Assembly: GCF_036499745.1 (NCBI RefSeq)
Contig: NZ_DASYDG010000050.1
Span: 39,419 to 103,418 of the forward strand
DNA from: Pinirhizobacter sp036499745
GTDB lineage: Bacteria; Pseudomonadota; Gammaproteobacteria; Xanthomonadales; Rhodanobacteraceae
DNA: 64,000 bases
Reading direction: 5' to 3'
A model generated the notes under the pieces. It was not told the origin of the DNA. It worked only from the letters and a program-made list of their open reading frames with translations, and made no database searches. The translations under genes were made by a program, and so were the position numbers. Position 1 is the stretch's first letter; every line of letters starts with the position of its first letter. Below, piece after piece: positions 9,329 to 17,835 of the stretch.

Positions 9329-10302
9329 TCATGAAGAAACTCACCCTCATCGTTTCGGTCACCCTTGGCTTCTGCGCATGGCCACTATGGGCGGGCGAAC
9401 TGATAGGCCCCGGCGTGATTTCCACCGGTTTGCAGGAGACGTCGGTCGCCATGTCTGCCGACGGCAACACCTTGTTCTTCATGCGATCGGATCTGGGCGA
9501 GACCGACGACACGGTCATGGTTGCGCACCGGCGCGGCCGGATCTGGAGTGCGCCCGACGTTGCACCCTTCTCCGGCCAGTGGCACGACTCCGAACCCACA
9601 CTGTCGCCCGACGGCAAGCGACTGTACTTCGTTTCCAACCGGCCGGCCCATGCAGGCGCTGCTCCGATCACCGCCAGCATGGCCGGCCACGATTTCGCAG
9701 GAACGAACCTGTGGTACGTCCAGGCCAAAGCCGGTGGTGGATGGGATGCACCCGTGCACGTGGACGGTGCCCTGAACGACGGCGCGATGATCTACAACCC
9801 ATCCATTGCCGCCAACGGGAATATCTATTTCTCGGCCCATCGCACGGACTCGGGCAAGGCTTACCAGATCTATGTGGCGCGCCGCACGGGCGACGGTTAT
9901 GCCACGCCGGAACAGCTTCCCTTGGGCGATGTGTCCAACAACCGCATGGATCCGGCCATCGATCCGGCGGAGCGATTCATCGTATACGCCGGCAACGAAG
10001 GTGATTCACTTGGCCGTGCGGACCTCTACATCGCTTTCCACCAGGCCGATGGAAGCTGGGGCAAGCCGGAGCATCTGGGTGGCGAGGTCAATAGCAAGGC
10101 CCTGGAAAATGCTCCCTCGCTGGGGCGGCACTTCGGCGAGCTCTACCTCTCCAGTGACCGCGCCGCCGAGATCACCTTCCCAAAGAAGCAGGACACGGCC
10201 CCATCGCTGCAGGCGCGCCTGTCCGGTCCACTAAATGGGTCCCGCAATCTCTGGCGGTTCGACATTGCCGATGTCTTGCGCGCCCACGGTGTCGATCACT
10301 AA
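9325..10302 (+). CDS. Exported PD40/TolB-like beta-propeller protein (second of tandem pair)
   Basis: A 325-aa protein beginning MIMKKLTLIVSVTLGFCAW, a signal peptide cleaved near PLWAG. PD40 blades are visible at VAMSADGNTLFFMRSD, PTLSPDGKRLYFVSNRP and PSIAANGNIYFSAHR. The ATG at 9325 is chosen because it overlaps the upstream stop (ATGA) and places the signal peptide at the N-terminus; the longer open frame back to 9226 lies inside the previous gene. It is a diverged copy of its upstream neighbour. It is probably periplasmic or surface-exposed, with unknown ligand. Confidence 0.83.
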   Translation: MIMKKLTLIVSVTLGFCAWPLWAGELIGPGVISTGLQETSVAMSADGNTLFFMRSDLGETDDTVMVAHRRGRIWSAPDVAPFSGQWHDSEPTLSPDGKRLYFVSNRPAHAGAAPITASMAGHDFAGTNLWYVQAKAGGGWDAPVHVDGALNDGAMIYNPSIAANGNIYFSAHRTDSGKAYQIYVARRTGDGYATPEQLPLGDVSNNRMDPAIDPAERFIVYAGNEGDSLGRADLYIAFHQADGSWGKPEHLGGEVNSKALENAPSLGRHFGELYLSSDRAAEITFPKKQDTAPSLQARLSGPLNGSRNLWRFDIADVLRAHGVDH

Positions 10303-10444
10303 GTCGCGGACACGCGTCGCCCGCCCGGGGCCAGGTCGAGCCCCCGATGAGCCCGCGACACTGGAAATTCCCATCGCCGCTGCTATGCCGCAAGATCTTG
10401 CGATTTCCCTGCCGGGTATAGCACCTCCGGTACATTTCAATATT

Positions 10445-10485
10445 GTTGCATCGCAACTTGCCACGATTTAATTACCTCATATCTT
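10445..10485 (+). promoter_or_regulatory. Candidate sigma70 promoter and inverted repeat upstream of TonB receptor
   Basis: TTGCCA (10458-10463) and TATCTT (10480-10485) are separated by 16 bp, a plausible -35/-10 pair about 50 bp before the TonB-receptor start. Just upstream, GTTGC (10445-10449) and GCAAC (10453-10457) form an inverted repeat with a 3-bp spacer that could bind a regulator. The whole patch is AT-rich relative to its surroundings. Confidence 0.4.
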
Positions 10486-10535
10486 CGCCTCCGGGGGGCA
10501 GTTTTCTGCCGGGTACCAATTGAGGGGATAAATCG

Positions 10536-13472
10536 ATGAGAAACATTCTCGTGCGCCGGAGTGCACTGGCCAGTTCGCTGGCCCTGGCGCTGCTCGCGCC
10601 CCACGCGTACGCACAGACGGCTGCCGCGCCGTCCGGTGACGCCTCGCCACAGCTGGCCCAACAGTCCACGCCGGCTCCCGCTACTGAACCACCCGGCGAC
10701 GCGTCGAAACAGAAAGCGGTGGACCTGGACAAGGTGGTGGTGACCGGTTCACGAATTCCCCGTTCGGAGATCGAGGGTCCGGCACCGGTGCTGATCGTCA
10801 CCAGCGAGAAGATCAAGGCACAGGGCTACCAGACCTTCAATGAATTTGCGCAGTCCATCCCCCAGGCCGGGACGGCGGAAACCGCGCCAAGCTGGGGTGC
10901 GTCTTCGGTCAATGCCCGCCAGCTGAATTTGCGCAACTTAGGTTCAGACCACAGCCTGCTTCTGGTGAACGGCCATCGCGTGGCCGACTATCCACAGCCG
11001 GCTGATGGCAAGAGCACCTTCCAGAACTACAACAATATTCCCAGCGGCATGATCGACCGGGTGGAGGTCCTGGCATCGGGCGCATCGTCGATCTATGGTT
11101 CGGATGCCATCGCCGGTGTGGTCAATATCATCCTGAAGAAGAACTACCAGGGTGACGACCTGACAGTCACCGGTGGCGGTGCCACGCGCGGCGGCCGCAA
11201 GTATGGCGACATCAACCTGGTCGGCGGCCGCAGCGGCGACGACTGGCATGTGGTCTACAACCTGCAACACACCAACCGCAGCCCGCTTTGGGGTCGCGAC
11301 CGGCCCTATACCGATTCAGAGGATGACGCCGGCTACGGCACCTGGGATGAAAACAAGCGCCTGTTCGGCTTCCAGCAATACCCCGGAGCGATGCTGGGCA
11401 ACAGCGACGGCATATTCATCACCCCGCCCGCCGGTGCCTGCAACCAGTTCGGCAACAATTTCAGCCTGTACCACAAGCGCACCGTGGCCACCGATGGCCA
11501 CACCGTGCTGCCGAACCAGGTGACTGACGGTGGATCGTTCTGCCAACAGAACGCCCTCTTCCGCAATTGGGTGCTGACCCCGGGACTGCAGAGCAACGAC
11601 GGCTACATTTACGGCGAGAAGGATTTCAGCAACGGCCTGCAGGCCTACGCTTCGCTGGGTATCTGGCAGACCATCGGCACCTCGAACACCGAGCTGCCCT
11701 TCCTGTATCCGATGGGTGGCATACCGAACAATTTCTACGATCGCACTACGGGCCAGGTCATCAGCAACTACCTGCGCCAGCTCACGCCCAACGAAATCGG
11801 CGGCTATGGCAACACGCACGACCACGAGCTCAACTGGGATTTCCATACGGGCGTGCGTGGCACGATTTTCGATGGCAAGTTCAACTGGGACCTGGACCTG
11901 GGGTCGTCCCGCTACATCGTGCACGAGGACTACACGGGCCTGAACGAACAGGGCATGTTCGATTTCTTCTTCGGGCCGAACCTGGGCACCACGACGGTTG
12001 GCGGCACCGCTTATGACACTTATGCACTGAACTCCCAGCGCTACTACAGCCCGATCACTCCCGGCCAGTACTCCACCTTCGGCGTCAATGGCGAGAACAG
12101 TTCGGCCACCTGGATGGACCAGGCCACCTTCAATATCAACGGCGACCTCTTCAACACCTGGGCCGGCCCCGTAGGTTGGGCGGCTGTGCTTGAAGAGAAC
12201 TACCAGGGTTACAAGCTGTCGCCCGACCCGCGTGGCAGCACCACCACGTTCGGCGACCCGTTCCAGGATTACAACACCGGTGGCGGCACGCGTACCCGAC
12301 ATTCGGTTGGCACGGAATTCCGCGTGCCGCTGTCGTCCATGATTACCTGGACCATCTCCGGCCGCTTCGACCAGTACCGCGATGCATCGATCGCCAACAT
12401 CGCCCGCACCTGGGGCAGCGGCATCGAGTTTCGTCCCTTCGACAGCCTGCTGCTGCGCGGCAGCTATGGCACCAACTTCCACGCGCCGGACATGCAGGCG
12501 ATCTACCAGACGGATTCGGAAGTGCCGGTGGGCATCTATTCCGATCCTTACCTGTGTATCACACAGACTCACGATGCTTCGTGCCAGGCTAGCCAACACT
12601 CCACGTACTTTACGCAGCACTCTGGTGGCAGCCGCAACCTCTTGCCAGAAACGGGCCACTCCTGGACCTATGGCTTCGTCTGGGATATTCCCGGTGTCGA
12701 GGGCCTGTCAGTGGCCGCCGATTACTGGCACATGGGAATCAAAAATGCCATCAATTACATTGATCAGGGAACGCTTCTGACCGACGAGGCTGGTTGTCGA
12801 ACAGGCGTGAAGATCACCGGTGAGGCATACACGGACCACACACCGGGTTCGGAGTACTGCACTCTTGCCATTGCAAATGTACACCGCGACGGCGCCGGCA
12901 ACATTACCGACATCTTCGTCGGCCCGATCAACGAACGCTCGCTTTACGTAAGCGGCATCGATGCCTCGGTGCGCTACAACTTCGAAACCCACGACTACGG
13001 CAAGTTCTTCTTCGACCTCGAGTACACCAACAACCTCTCGTATAAGGAGCGCATCCTGCCGACCGATCCGCTGCTCAACACGCGCTACCAGCATGTGGCA
13101 AGCAAGATCACCGGCACATTGACCTGGAGTGACGGCCCCTGGGATGCCTCGCTGTACGGCGAGCGCAACGGTTCGGTACGCGCGCCGGCCTGGAATAGCT
13201 GTCGCCGCCTGGCCAACGGCATCCAACCCTCGCTGGGTGATGCGGACTGCTCGGTCTACCTCAACGACCTCAAACCCTGGATCGTCTGGAACGGCTCGGT
13301 GGGTTACCGCTTCTCGCCGAAGATCCGTGTCGGCCTTCAGGTCAACAACATCTTCAACAACATTGGCGAGATCCCGTATAACGCGGGTGGCTTCGAGTAC
13401 ATCTCGAACCTGCAGGGAGCGACGTACAACGGCCGCGAGGTCTTCCTGAACCTCAATTACAAGCTGGACTGA
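10536..13472 (+). CDS. TonB-dependent outer-membrane receptor
   Basis: A 978-aa protein. Signal peptide MRNILVRRSALASSLALALL is cleaved near AYAQ. A Pro/Ala-rich linker is followed by a TonB-box-like DLDKVVVTGSRIPRSEIEG segment and a plug domain with LNLRNLGSDHSLLLVNGHR and IYGSDAIAGVVNIILKK. A 22-strand barrel follows, ending in an aromatic strand (FLNLNYKLD). It imports a large or scarce ligand with TonB-ExbBD energy. The RIPR form is common among receptors of Xanthomonadales and Caulobacterales with unknown substrates. GAGGGG lies 8 bases before the ATG. The linked PD40 proteins upstream may be partners. A perfect hairpin follows the stop. Confidence 0.93.
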   Translation: MRNILVRRSALASSLALALLAPHAYAQTAAAPSGDASPQLAQQSTPAPATEPPGDASKQKAVDLDKVVVTGSRIPRSEIEGPAPVLIVTSEKIKAQGYQTFNEFAQSIPQAGTAETAPSWGASSVNARQLNLRNLGSDHSLLLVNGHRVADYPQPADGKSTFQNYNNIPSGMIDRVEVLASGASSIYGSDAIAGVVNIILKKNYQGDDLTVTGGGATRGGRKYGDINLVGGRSGDDWHVVYNLQHTNRSPLWGRDRPYTDSEDDAGYGTWDENKRLFGFQQYPGAMLGNSDGIFITPPAGACNQFGNNFSLYHKRTVATDGHTVLPNQVTDGGSFCQQNALFRNWVLTPGLQSNDGYIYGEKDFSNGLQAYASLGIWQTIGTSNTELPFLYPMGGIPNNFYDRTTGQVISNYLRQLTPNEIGGYGNTHDHELNWDFHTGVRGTIFDGKFNWDLDLGSSRYIVHEDYTGLNEQGMFDFFFGPNLGTTTVGGTAYDTYALNSQRYYSPITPGQYSTFGVNGENSSATWMDQATFNINGDLFNTWAGPVGWAAVLEENYQGYKLSPDPRGSTTTFGDPFQDYNTGGGTRTRHSVGTEFRVPLSSMITWTISGRFDQYRDASIANIARTWGSGIEFRPFDSLLLRGSYGTNFHAPDMQAIYQTDSEVPVGIYSDPYLCITQTHDASCQASQHSTYFTQHSGGSRNLLPETGHSWTYGFVWDIPGVEGLSVAADYWHMGIKNAINYIDQGTLLTDEAGCRTGVKITGEAYTDHTPGSEYCTLAIANVHRDGAGNITDIFVGPINERSLYVSGIDASVRYNFETHDYGKFFFDLEYTNNLSYKERILPTDPLLNTRYQHVASKITGTLTWSDGPWDASLYGERNGSVRAPAWNSCRRLANGIQPSLGDADCSVYLNDLKPWIVWNGSVGYRFSPKIRVGLQVNNIFNNIGEIPYNAGGFEYISNLQGATYNGREVFLNLNYKLD

Positions 13473-13475
13473 ACA

Positions 13476-13508
13476 GATGGGCCCGGCGCCGTGTGCGCCG
13501 GGCCCATC
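13476..13508. terminator. Perfect 14-bp stem-loop after TonB receptor
   Basis: GATGGGCCCGGCGC (13476-13489), loop CGTGT, then its exact complement (13495-13508). It lies 3 bp after the receptor stop and 5 bp before the convergent SDR stop, so it is placed to end both transcripts. No T-run follows on either strand. Confidence 0.7.
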
Positions 13509-13513
13509 CCCAA

Positions 13514-14389
13514 TCAGGCGCTCCAACCTTTCGCCGCGGCCTGCGCGAAGTCACGGTAGCTGCGTGGTGCCCGTCCCAGCAGCTGGGTGAAGCGATCGAC
13601 ATCGGCTGTCGAGGCCGCCGCGCCATCACGTTGGTAGCGATGCATCATCAGGCGCATGTCGTAGGCCAGCCAGCCAGGCGCGAACCGCTTCATCGCGTTC
13701 TCCATGGCATCGAGGTCGTCGCCGGCATACTTCACCTCGCGACCCAACGCCTCCGCCCAGATGCGCGCCACGGCATCGCCGGTCAGGGCGTCGGGACCCA
13801 CCACCTCATACACTTCCGTAGGCAGCGGCGTGGCGGACTTCTCGCGGCGAAGCAGTTCGCGCGCGGCGGCTTCGGCGATGTCGTCGGTGTCCACCATCGA
13901 TACGCCCTTGTCGCCGATGGGGGATACGTACAGCCCGCCACCGAGCATGGGTTCTTTCTGGCCAAGGTCGTTCTGGATGAAGTAAGACGGCCGCAACACG
14001 GTAGCGCCGATGCCACGCTGCGCCATCATCCGTTCCACCGCGTGCTTGGAGGCGAAGTGAGGGACGTCGGCGAACACATCACTGCGCGTCACCGACAGGT
14101 ACACGATGCCGCGCACACCGGCGTCCTGCGCCAGGCCCACGGTATTCATGGCTTGGGTAATTTCATCGGGCGAGTTGGGGACCAGCAGGAACAGTGTGCT
14201 TACACCTGCCAGGGCTTCGCGAACGCTGGTGGTGTCGAGCAGGTCGCCCTTGATCACCTCGACACCCGCCGGAAATGTCGCCTTCTCCGGTGATCGCGTC
14301 ATGGCGCGAACCTGGGAACCGCTGGCGACGAGCTTGGAAACGACCTGCGAACCGATCCGGCCGGTACTGCCAGTGACGAGAATGCTCAT
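13514..14389 (-). CDS. NmrA-like SDR-family NAD(P)-binding protein
   Basis: A 291-aa protein beginning MSILVTGSTGRIGSQVV, the GxxGxxG nucleotide-binding motif of atypical SDR/NmrA proteins. It continues with VRAMTRSPEKATFPAG and VIKGDLLD, then FLLVPNSPDE and YLSVTRSDVF. Such proteins act as quinone oxidoreductases or redox sensors (compare QorB). The start at 14389 was chosen since the family begins at this Met; AGGAG lies upstream in the 14390-14400 stretch. It is transcribed divergently from a LysR regulator, a typical regulator/target arrangement. Confidence 0.9.
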   Translation of the reverse strand: MSILVTGSTGRIGSQVVSKLVASGSQVRAMTRSPEKATFPAGVEVIKGDLLDTTSVREALAGVSTLFLLVPNSPDEITQAMNTVGLAQDAGVRGIVYLSVTRSDVFADVPHFASKHAVERMMAQRGIGATVLRPSYFIQNDLGQKEPMLGGGLYVSPIGDKGVSMVDTDDIAEAAARELLRREKSATPLPTEVYEVVGPDALTGDAVARIWAEALGREVKYAGDDLDAMENAMKRFAPGWLAYDMRLMMHRYQRDGAAASTADVDRFTQLLGRAPRSYRDFAQAAAKGWSA

Positions 14390-14491
14390 GGGATAACTCC
14401 TTTGGCTTGGAATGACCTTAAGATAGGTGTTCCGTAATCGATGCGTAAGATCTAATATCTGGATACCACGTCCCGAATATGGAACAGTTTG

Positions 14492-15412
14492 ATGGACCTC
14501 TCGGCACTGTCGTACTTCAACCTGGTGGCCCTTCATGGCGGTTTCGGACGTGCCAGCCGCGCCACAGGACAACCCAAGGCGACACTGTCCCGCCGGGTCC
14601 GTGACCTGGAAGAAAGCCTGGGCGTGCGCCTGATCGAACGCGGATCGCAAACGCTGCGGCTTACCGACGAGGGTGCGATGCTGCATGCACGCACCGAAGG
14701 CCTGCTCGGTGAGATCGCCGAGGCCGGCAACGATGTGGCCGCGGGCCTGGGCCGGGTACGCGGCCGGCTACGGGTAAACGTGCCGCTGTTCTTTGCGCAC
14801 GCGGCACTGGGTCGCATCGCGGCAGGTTTCGCCAGGGCCTATCCGGATGTCCAGCTCGATGTGACTGCCGACGACCGCTTCGTCGATCTTGCCGAAGATG
14901 GTTATGACGTGGTGGTGCGCGTCAACCCCAAGCCTGACGAAACCCTGGTGGGCCGTTGCTTCCTGCGCGCGGGCATTACCCTGGTGGCATCGCCTTCACT
15001 ACCGCGGCCCGGCCAGGCCGCGCGCGGCAAACCTGCGCCGCCCGTACCGGCGGTGCTGCGCACGGGCAACGATCCATCATCGTGGACAGTCATCGACGGC
15101 AAGCGTGAGATGTCCTACCGGCCACATGGCGTGATGTGGTTCTCCACGCCGCTGCTGATACGCGAGGCCGTACGCGAAGGCGCCGGCGTGGCCATGATGG
15201 CACGCTCGATCGTTGATGAAGACCTTGCCAGCGGACGGCTGGTTGCCTGGGGTGAGATGCGCGATGGCCAGGTGGAAGCCTGGGTGCTGCATGCATCACG
15301 CCGGCTGGTAAGCCCGAAGGTATCGGCATTCGTGAACTATCTTTGCGATACCTACCCGACGCCACAGACACCCATGCCGACGGTGGCCACACGGCGCACA
15401 CGCGGTCACTGA
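14492..15412 (+). CDS. LysR-family transcriptional regulator
   Basis: A 306-aa protein. The N-terminal winged HTH (residues 1-62: GGFGRASRATGQPKATLSRR, then LEESLGVRLIERGSQ) is followed by a periplasmic-binding-protein-like effector domain with a hinge near residue 90. It probably regulates the divergent NmrA-like SDR gene across the 102-bp intergenic region. GGA lies about 10 bases upstream of the ATG at 14492; a TTG at 14489 is an unlikely alternative. Its 3' end overlaps the convergent GH43 gene by 7 bp. Confidence 0.93.
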   Translation: MDLSALSYFNLVALHGGFGRASRATGQPKATLSRRVRDLEESLGVRLIERGSQTLRLTDEGAMLHARTEGLLGEIAEAGNDVAAGLGRVRGRLRVNVPLFFAHAALGRIAAGFARAYPDVQLDVTADDRFVDLAEDGYDVVVRVNPKPDETLVGRCFLRAGITLVASPSLPRPGQAARGKPAPPVPAVLRTGNDPSSWTVIDGKREMSYRPHGVMWFSTPLLIREAVREGAGVAMMARSIVDEDLASGRLVAWGEMRDGQVEAWVLHASRRLVSPKVSAFVNYLCDTYPTPQTPMPTVATRRTRGH

Positions 15413-16398
15413 AGCGGATTGGCCTTGACGCCCTCGTTGGTGATCTTTACCGGCAGGATGTGGCCGTTCTTGTCGAAAACCATGCGGTCGATGCAGGTCA
15501 CGCGGTCGTTGCCGACGGTATCGCCCAACGGATGGCGGTGATAGACGATGTACCAGCTGTCGTTCCTGGCCACATGGAACAGGGAGTTGTGCCCTGCCCC
15601 CGTGGCGACTTTCGGATCCTGCTCAAGAATCTTGCCGATGCGCTTGAATGGACCGGTGACCTTGTCGGCAATGGCGTAGGCCACGGAATAGTCAGGGCCC
15701 GTCCAGCCGCCCTCGGACCACATCAGGTAGTACTTGCCGTTGCGCTTGAACATCATCGGTCCCTCGACGTATTCCGGCCCCGGGGTAATTTCACGGAAGG
15801 TGGTGCCATCGGCCATCGGCTCCACGCCGGTGAAGTCAGGCTTGAGCTTGACGATGTTGGCGTGCTTCCATCCGCCGTAGATCATGTAATACGTGCCGTC
15901 ATCGTCCTTGAAGACGAACTGGTCGATGGGTTGCGCACCGTTGTGGAAGGCGCCGATCAATGGCTTGCCCAGCAGATCCTTGAACGGCCCCTCCGGCTTG
16001 TCGCTCACCGCCACGCCGATGCCGCCGAGCTCCTTGTCGCTCTGGATGTCATTGGCGCCGAAGAAGAAGTAGTACTTGCCGCCCTTCTCGATCATCGCCG
16101 GCGCCCACAGCGCCTTCTTCGCCCAGGGGATATCTTTGATGTCCAGCACTTGCGGGTGCTTGGTCCAATGGACCAGATCCGGCGACGAGAACGCATCGAA
16201 CCCCACCTGCGCGCTGTACTTGAGCGAGGTGGTGGGATAGATCCAGTACTGGTGGTCGAAGATCGCCGCTTCAGGGTCGGCGTACCAGCCGGGGAACACG
16301 GGATTACCCGAGTACCCGGCCGGCGGCGTGGCCGCCCACGCAGACGGGGTAATCACCGCGGCGAATGTGATGCCCATCAAAACCCTGCCAAAGCGCAT
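15406..16398 (-). CDS. Secreted glycoside hydrolase family 43 protein
   Basis: A 330-aa five-bladed beta-propeller enzyme with signal peptide MRFGRVLMGITFAAVITPSA. The three GH43 carboxylates can be placed: Asp41 in GWYADPEAAIF (base), Asp159 in QPIDQFVFKDDDG (pKa modulator) and Glu212 in YVEGPMMFKRNG (acid). Family enzymes are arabinofuranosidases, xylosidases or arabinanases acting on plant polysaccharides. ATG 16398 has GGAG at 8 bases; an in-frame ATG at 16419 would add seven residues ahead of the signal peptide. It is unlinked to other plant-wall genes except the nearby GH2 and GH29. Confidence 0.92.
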   Translation of the reverse strand: MRFGRVLMGITFAAVITPSAWAATPPAGYSGNPVFPGWYADPEAAIFDHQYWIYPTTSLKYSAQVGFDAFSSPDLVHWTKHPQVLDIKDIPWAKKALWAPAMIEKGGKYYFFFGANDIQSDKELGGIGVAVSDKPEGPFKDLLGKPLIGAFHNGAQPIDQFVFKDDDGTYYMIYGGWKHANIVKLKPDFTGVEPMADGTTFREITPGPEYVEGPMMFKRNGKYYLMWSEGGWTGPDYSVAYAIADKVTGPFKRIGKILEQDPKVATGAGHNSLFHVARNDSWYIVYHRHPLGDTVGNDRVTCIDRMVFDKNGHILPVKITNEGVKANPLQ

Positions 16399-16618
16399 AT
16401 TGAATCTCCGAGCCCTCATCAGCTCCGGATCGTAGCAATGTTCGCCATTTAGATCGAGGCAACATGTGGAGGGGTTGCATAGATCCCTGCCTGGGCATCG
16501 GCGGCGGCGGCGGCATCGGGGGCCTCGGATAATGAGGTGGCGGATTGACGTTGTAGTAGCGTTCCCACAAGTTGTCGGACGGATTCTCGCTATCCTTGCG
16601 TTTGGACTTGTCTTTCAA
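16304..16618 (-). CDS. Possible small proline-rich protein coupled to DUF6338 gene
   Basis: A TTG codon at 16618 overlaps the DUF6338 stop (TTGA), with AGGAG 8 bases upstream, and opens a 104-codon frame. The first half is hydrophilic and proline-rich: KDKSKRKDSENPSDNLWERY, then NPPPHYPRPPMPPPPPMPRQ. I recall small proline-rich proteins of this look downstream of other DUF6338 genes. The last 30 or so codons overlap the GH43 5' end in another frame and look like non-coding shadow, so the true end may have been lost by a frameshift. Confidence 0.35.
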   Translation of the reverse strand: MKDKSKRKDSENPSDNLWERYYNVNPPPHYPRPPMPPPPPMPRQGSMQPLHMLPRSKWRTLLRSGADEGSEIQYALWQGFDGHHIRRGDYPVCVGGHAAGRVLG

Positions 16619-17217
16619 CAGCTTGGCTCCTCTTCCTTGAAGAATTCCACGAACACGACGTCCGCGGCGTTGATCAGGATCCCCTCCAGGTGGAGGAGGT
16701 CCTGGTGGTCGTGGCCTGCGGCTCGCGCCGCCGATGTAATGAAGAAATGTCCCTGGCCTGGCTGGATCGGCCAGCAGCTGGGCCATCCGAGGACGCGGGT
16801 TCCATCCTTCAGTTGCAGGGCTACGTATCGGTTGTGTCTGGAGAACGCTGCATACCAGTGGCACGGATGCCCCGAACGTAGCGTATAGCCGCGCTTGCGC
16901 AGGTGGCGAAAGGGAAAGTCGCGATGGACCGCAATCGACAGCGTGAAGCCCAGGACGAACGCGGTAACCAGTGATGCGAGCAAATCCGATGCGTTCGTCC
17001 ACGATGCCATCATGATCCACCGCCCGAAAAACAACGCCACGCCTTTCTCCAGGGTAACCAATGCCTGGATCAGCACGGTATACACCAACGCTTGGACGAC
17101 CCTCTCGAACTGTAGCGGCTTTGAGTATGCGGTAATTCCAAAGAACACCCATGCCACGATGAAGCCCGGCACGAGGTATTGCAGTAAAGATATGAAGTCC
17201 TTCGAAAGCTCGGGCAT
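16615..17217 (-). CDS. DUF6338-family membrane protein
   Basis: A 200-aa protein. From the chosen ATG (MPELSKDFISLLQYLVPGFI) it has a first transmembrane helix (about 8-28), the QFERVVQALVYTVLIQALV segment typical of DUF6338, a third hydrophobic stretch around DLLASLVTAFVLGFTL, and a cytosolic C-terminal domain ending GILINAADVVFVEFFK. Function is unknown; the family is scattered among bacteria and may belong to defence or stress islands. A longer frame to 17274 lacks similarity. It may be coupled to a small proline-rich ORF. Confidence 0.8.
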   Translation of the reverse strand: MPELSKDFISLLQYLVPGFIVAWVFFGITAYSKPLQFERVVQALVYTVLIQALVTLEKGVALFFGRWIMMASWTNASDLLASLVTAFVLGFTLSIAVHRDFPFRHLRKRGYTLRSGHPCHWYAAFSRHNRYVALQLKDGTRVLGWPSCWPIQPGQGHFFITSAARAAGHDHQDLLHLEGILINAADVVFVEFFKEEEPSC

Positions 17218-17342
17218 GGCGTGGATCGGCGCGATGGCACCTGGCGCTCCAGGCAGACCCCGCAAGGGAACCACATGTCGCTCCGATCCCGTGGGACTTT
17301 GATCATGGTGCTAAGGCTTTCCGTAAACGCCTACACCGATAA

Positions 17343-17750
17343 TCAGAGATAACTAGTGACCGCGGGCGACTCCATCCAGTTGTCGTGGCGGCCGTCGGCG
17401 ACCCTCACGGGAATGGCCGCCAGCACCTCGGGGGTAATGTCATCGAGGCTGGCCACGTTCACCGAGAAGAACTCCCCACCAAGCTCGGCGATATTTCCCT
17501 TGCCGAAAGCATGCACACCGCAGTGCCTGCAAAACAGCCAGTGCATGCTGTGCGTGCCGAACTGATAATCGGACAGGGCGTCTTCGCCACTGATCAGCTT
17601 GAACTGGTCGGGTTTGACGATCACGCCCCACAGCCGGACCTTGCTGCAGATCGAACAATTGCATTTGCCGCTGCCCGCTTCCAGGTCCAGTTCGGCCTGG
17701 TAGCGGACGGCACGGCAATGGCAGCTGCCAGTGTGGGTGGAAGTAGCCAT
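17343..17750 (-). CDS. GFA (glutathione-dependent formaldehyde-activating)/CENP-V-type zinc protein
   Basis: A 135-aa protein with the GFA zinc-binding cysteines: Cys10 and Cys12 (GSCHC), Cys30, Cys32 and Cys35 (KCNCSIC), and Cys74/Cys77 (FCRHCG). The name comes from Gfa, but most members have unknown substrates. ATG 17750 has GGAG 7 bases upstream. It is divergent from a WYL regulator with an inverted repeat between them, and the regulator probably controls it. Confidence 0.92.
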   Translation of the reverse strand: MATSTHTGSCHCRAVRYQAELDLEAGSGKCNCSICSKVRLWGVIVKPDQFKLISGEDALSDYQFGTHSMHWLFCRHCGVHAFGKGNIAELGGEFFSVNVASLDDITPEVLAAIPVRVADGRHDNWMESPAVTSYL

Positions 17751-17798
17751 CAGGGTGCTCCGGTGCGTGGGTAGGTAGCTCCAAGATAAGCGCGCTTT

Positions 17799-17817
17799 GC
17801 GGACAGGAACGGTCCGC
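17799..17817. promoter_or_regulatory. Inverted repeat in GFA/WYL divergent promoter
   Basis: GCGGAC (17799-17804), 7-bp spacer, GTCCGC (17812-17817), a perfect 6-bp inverted repeat. A -10-like TACAAT (17823-17828) lies just after it, about 8 bases before the WYL gene start, so the WYL message may be nearly leaderless. It is a candidate operator for the WYL protein itself. Confidence 0.4.
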
Positions 17818-17835
17818 GAAGATACAATTCTGCCC

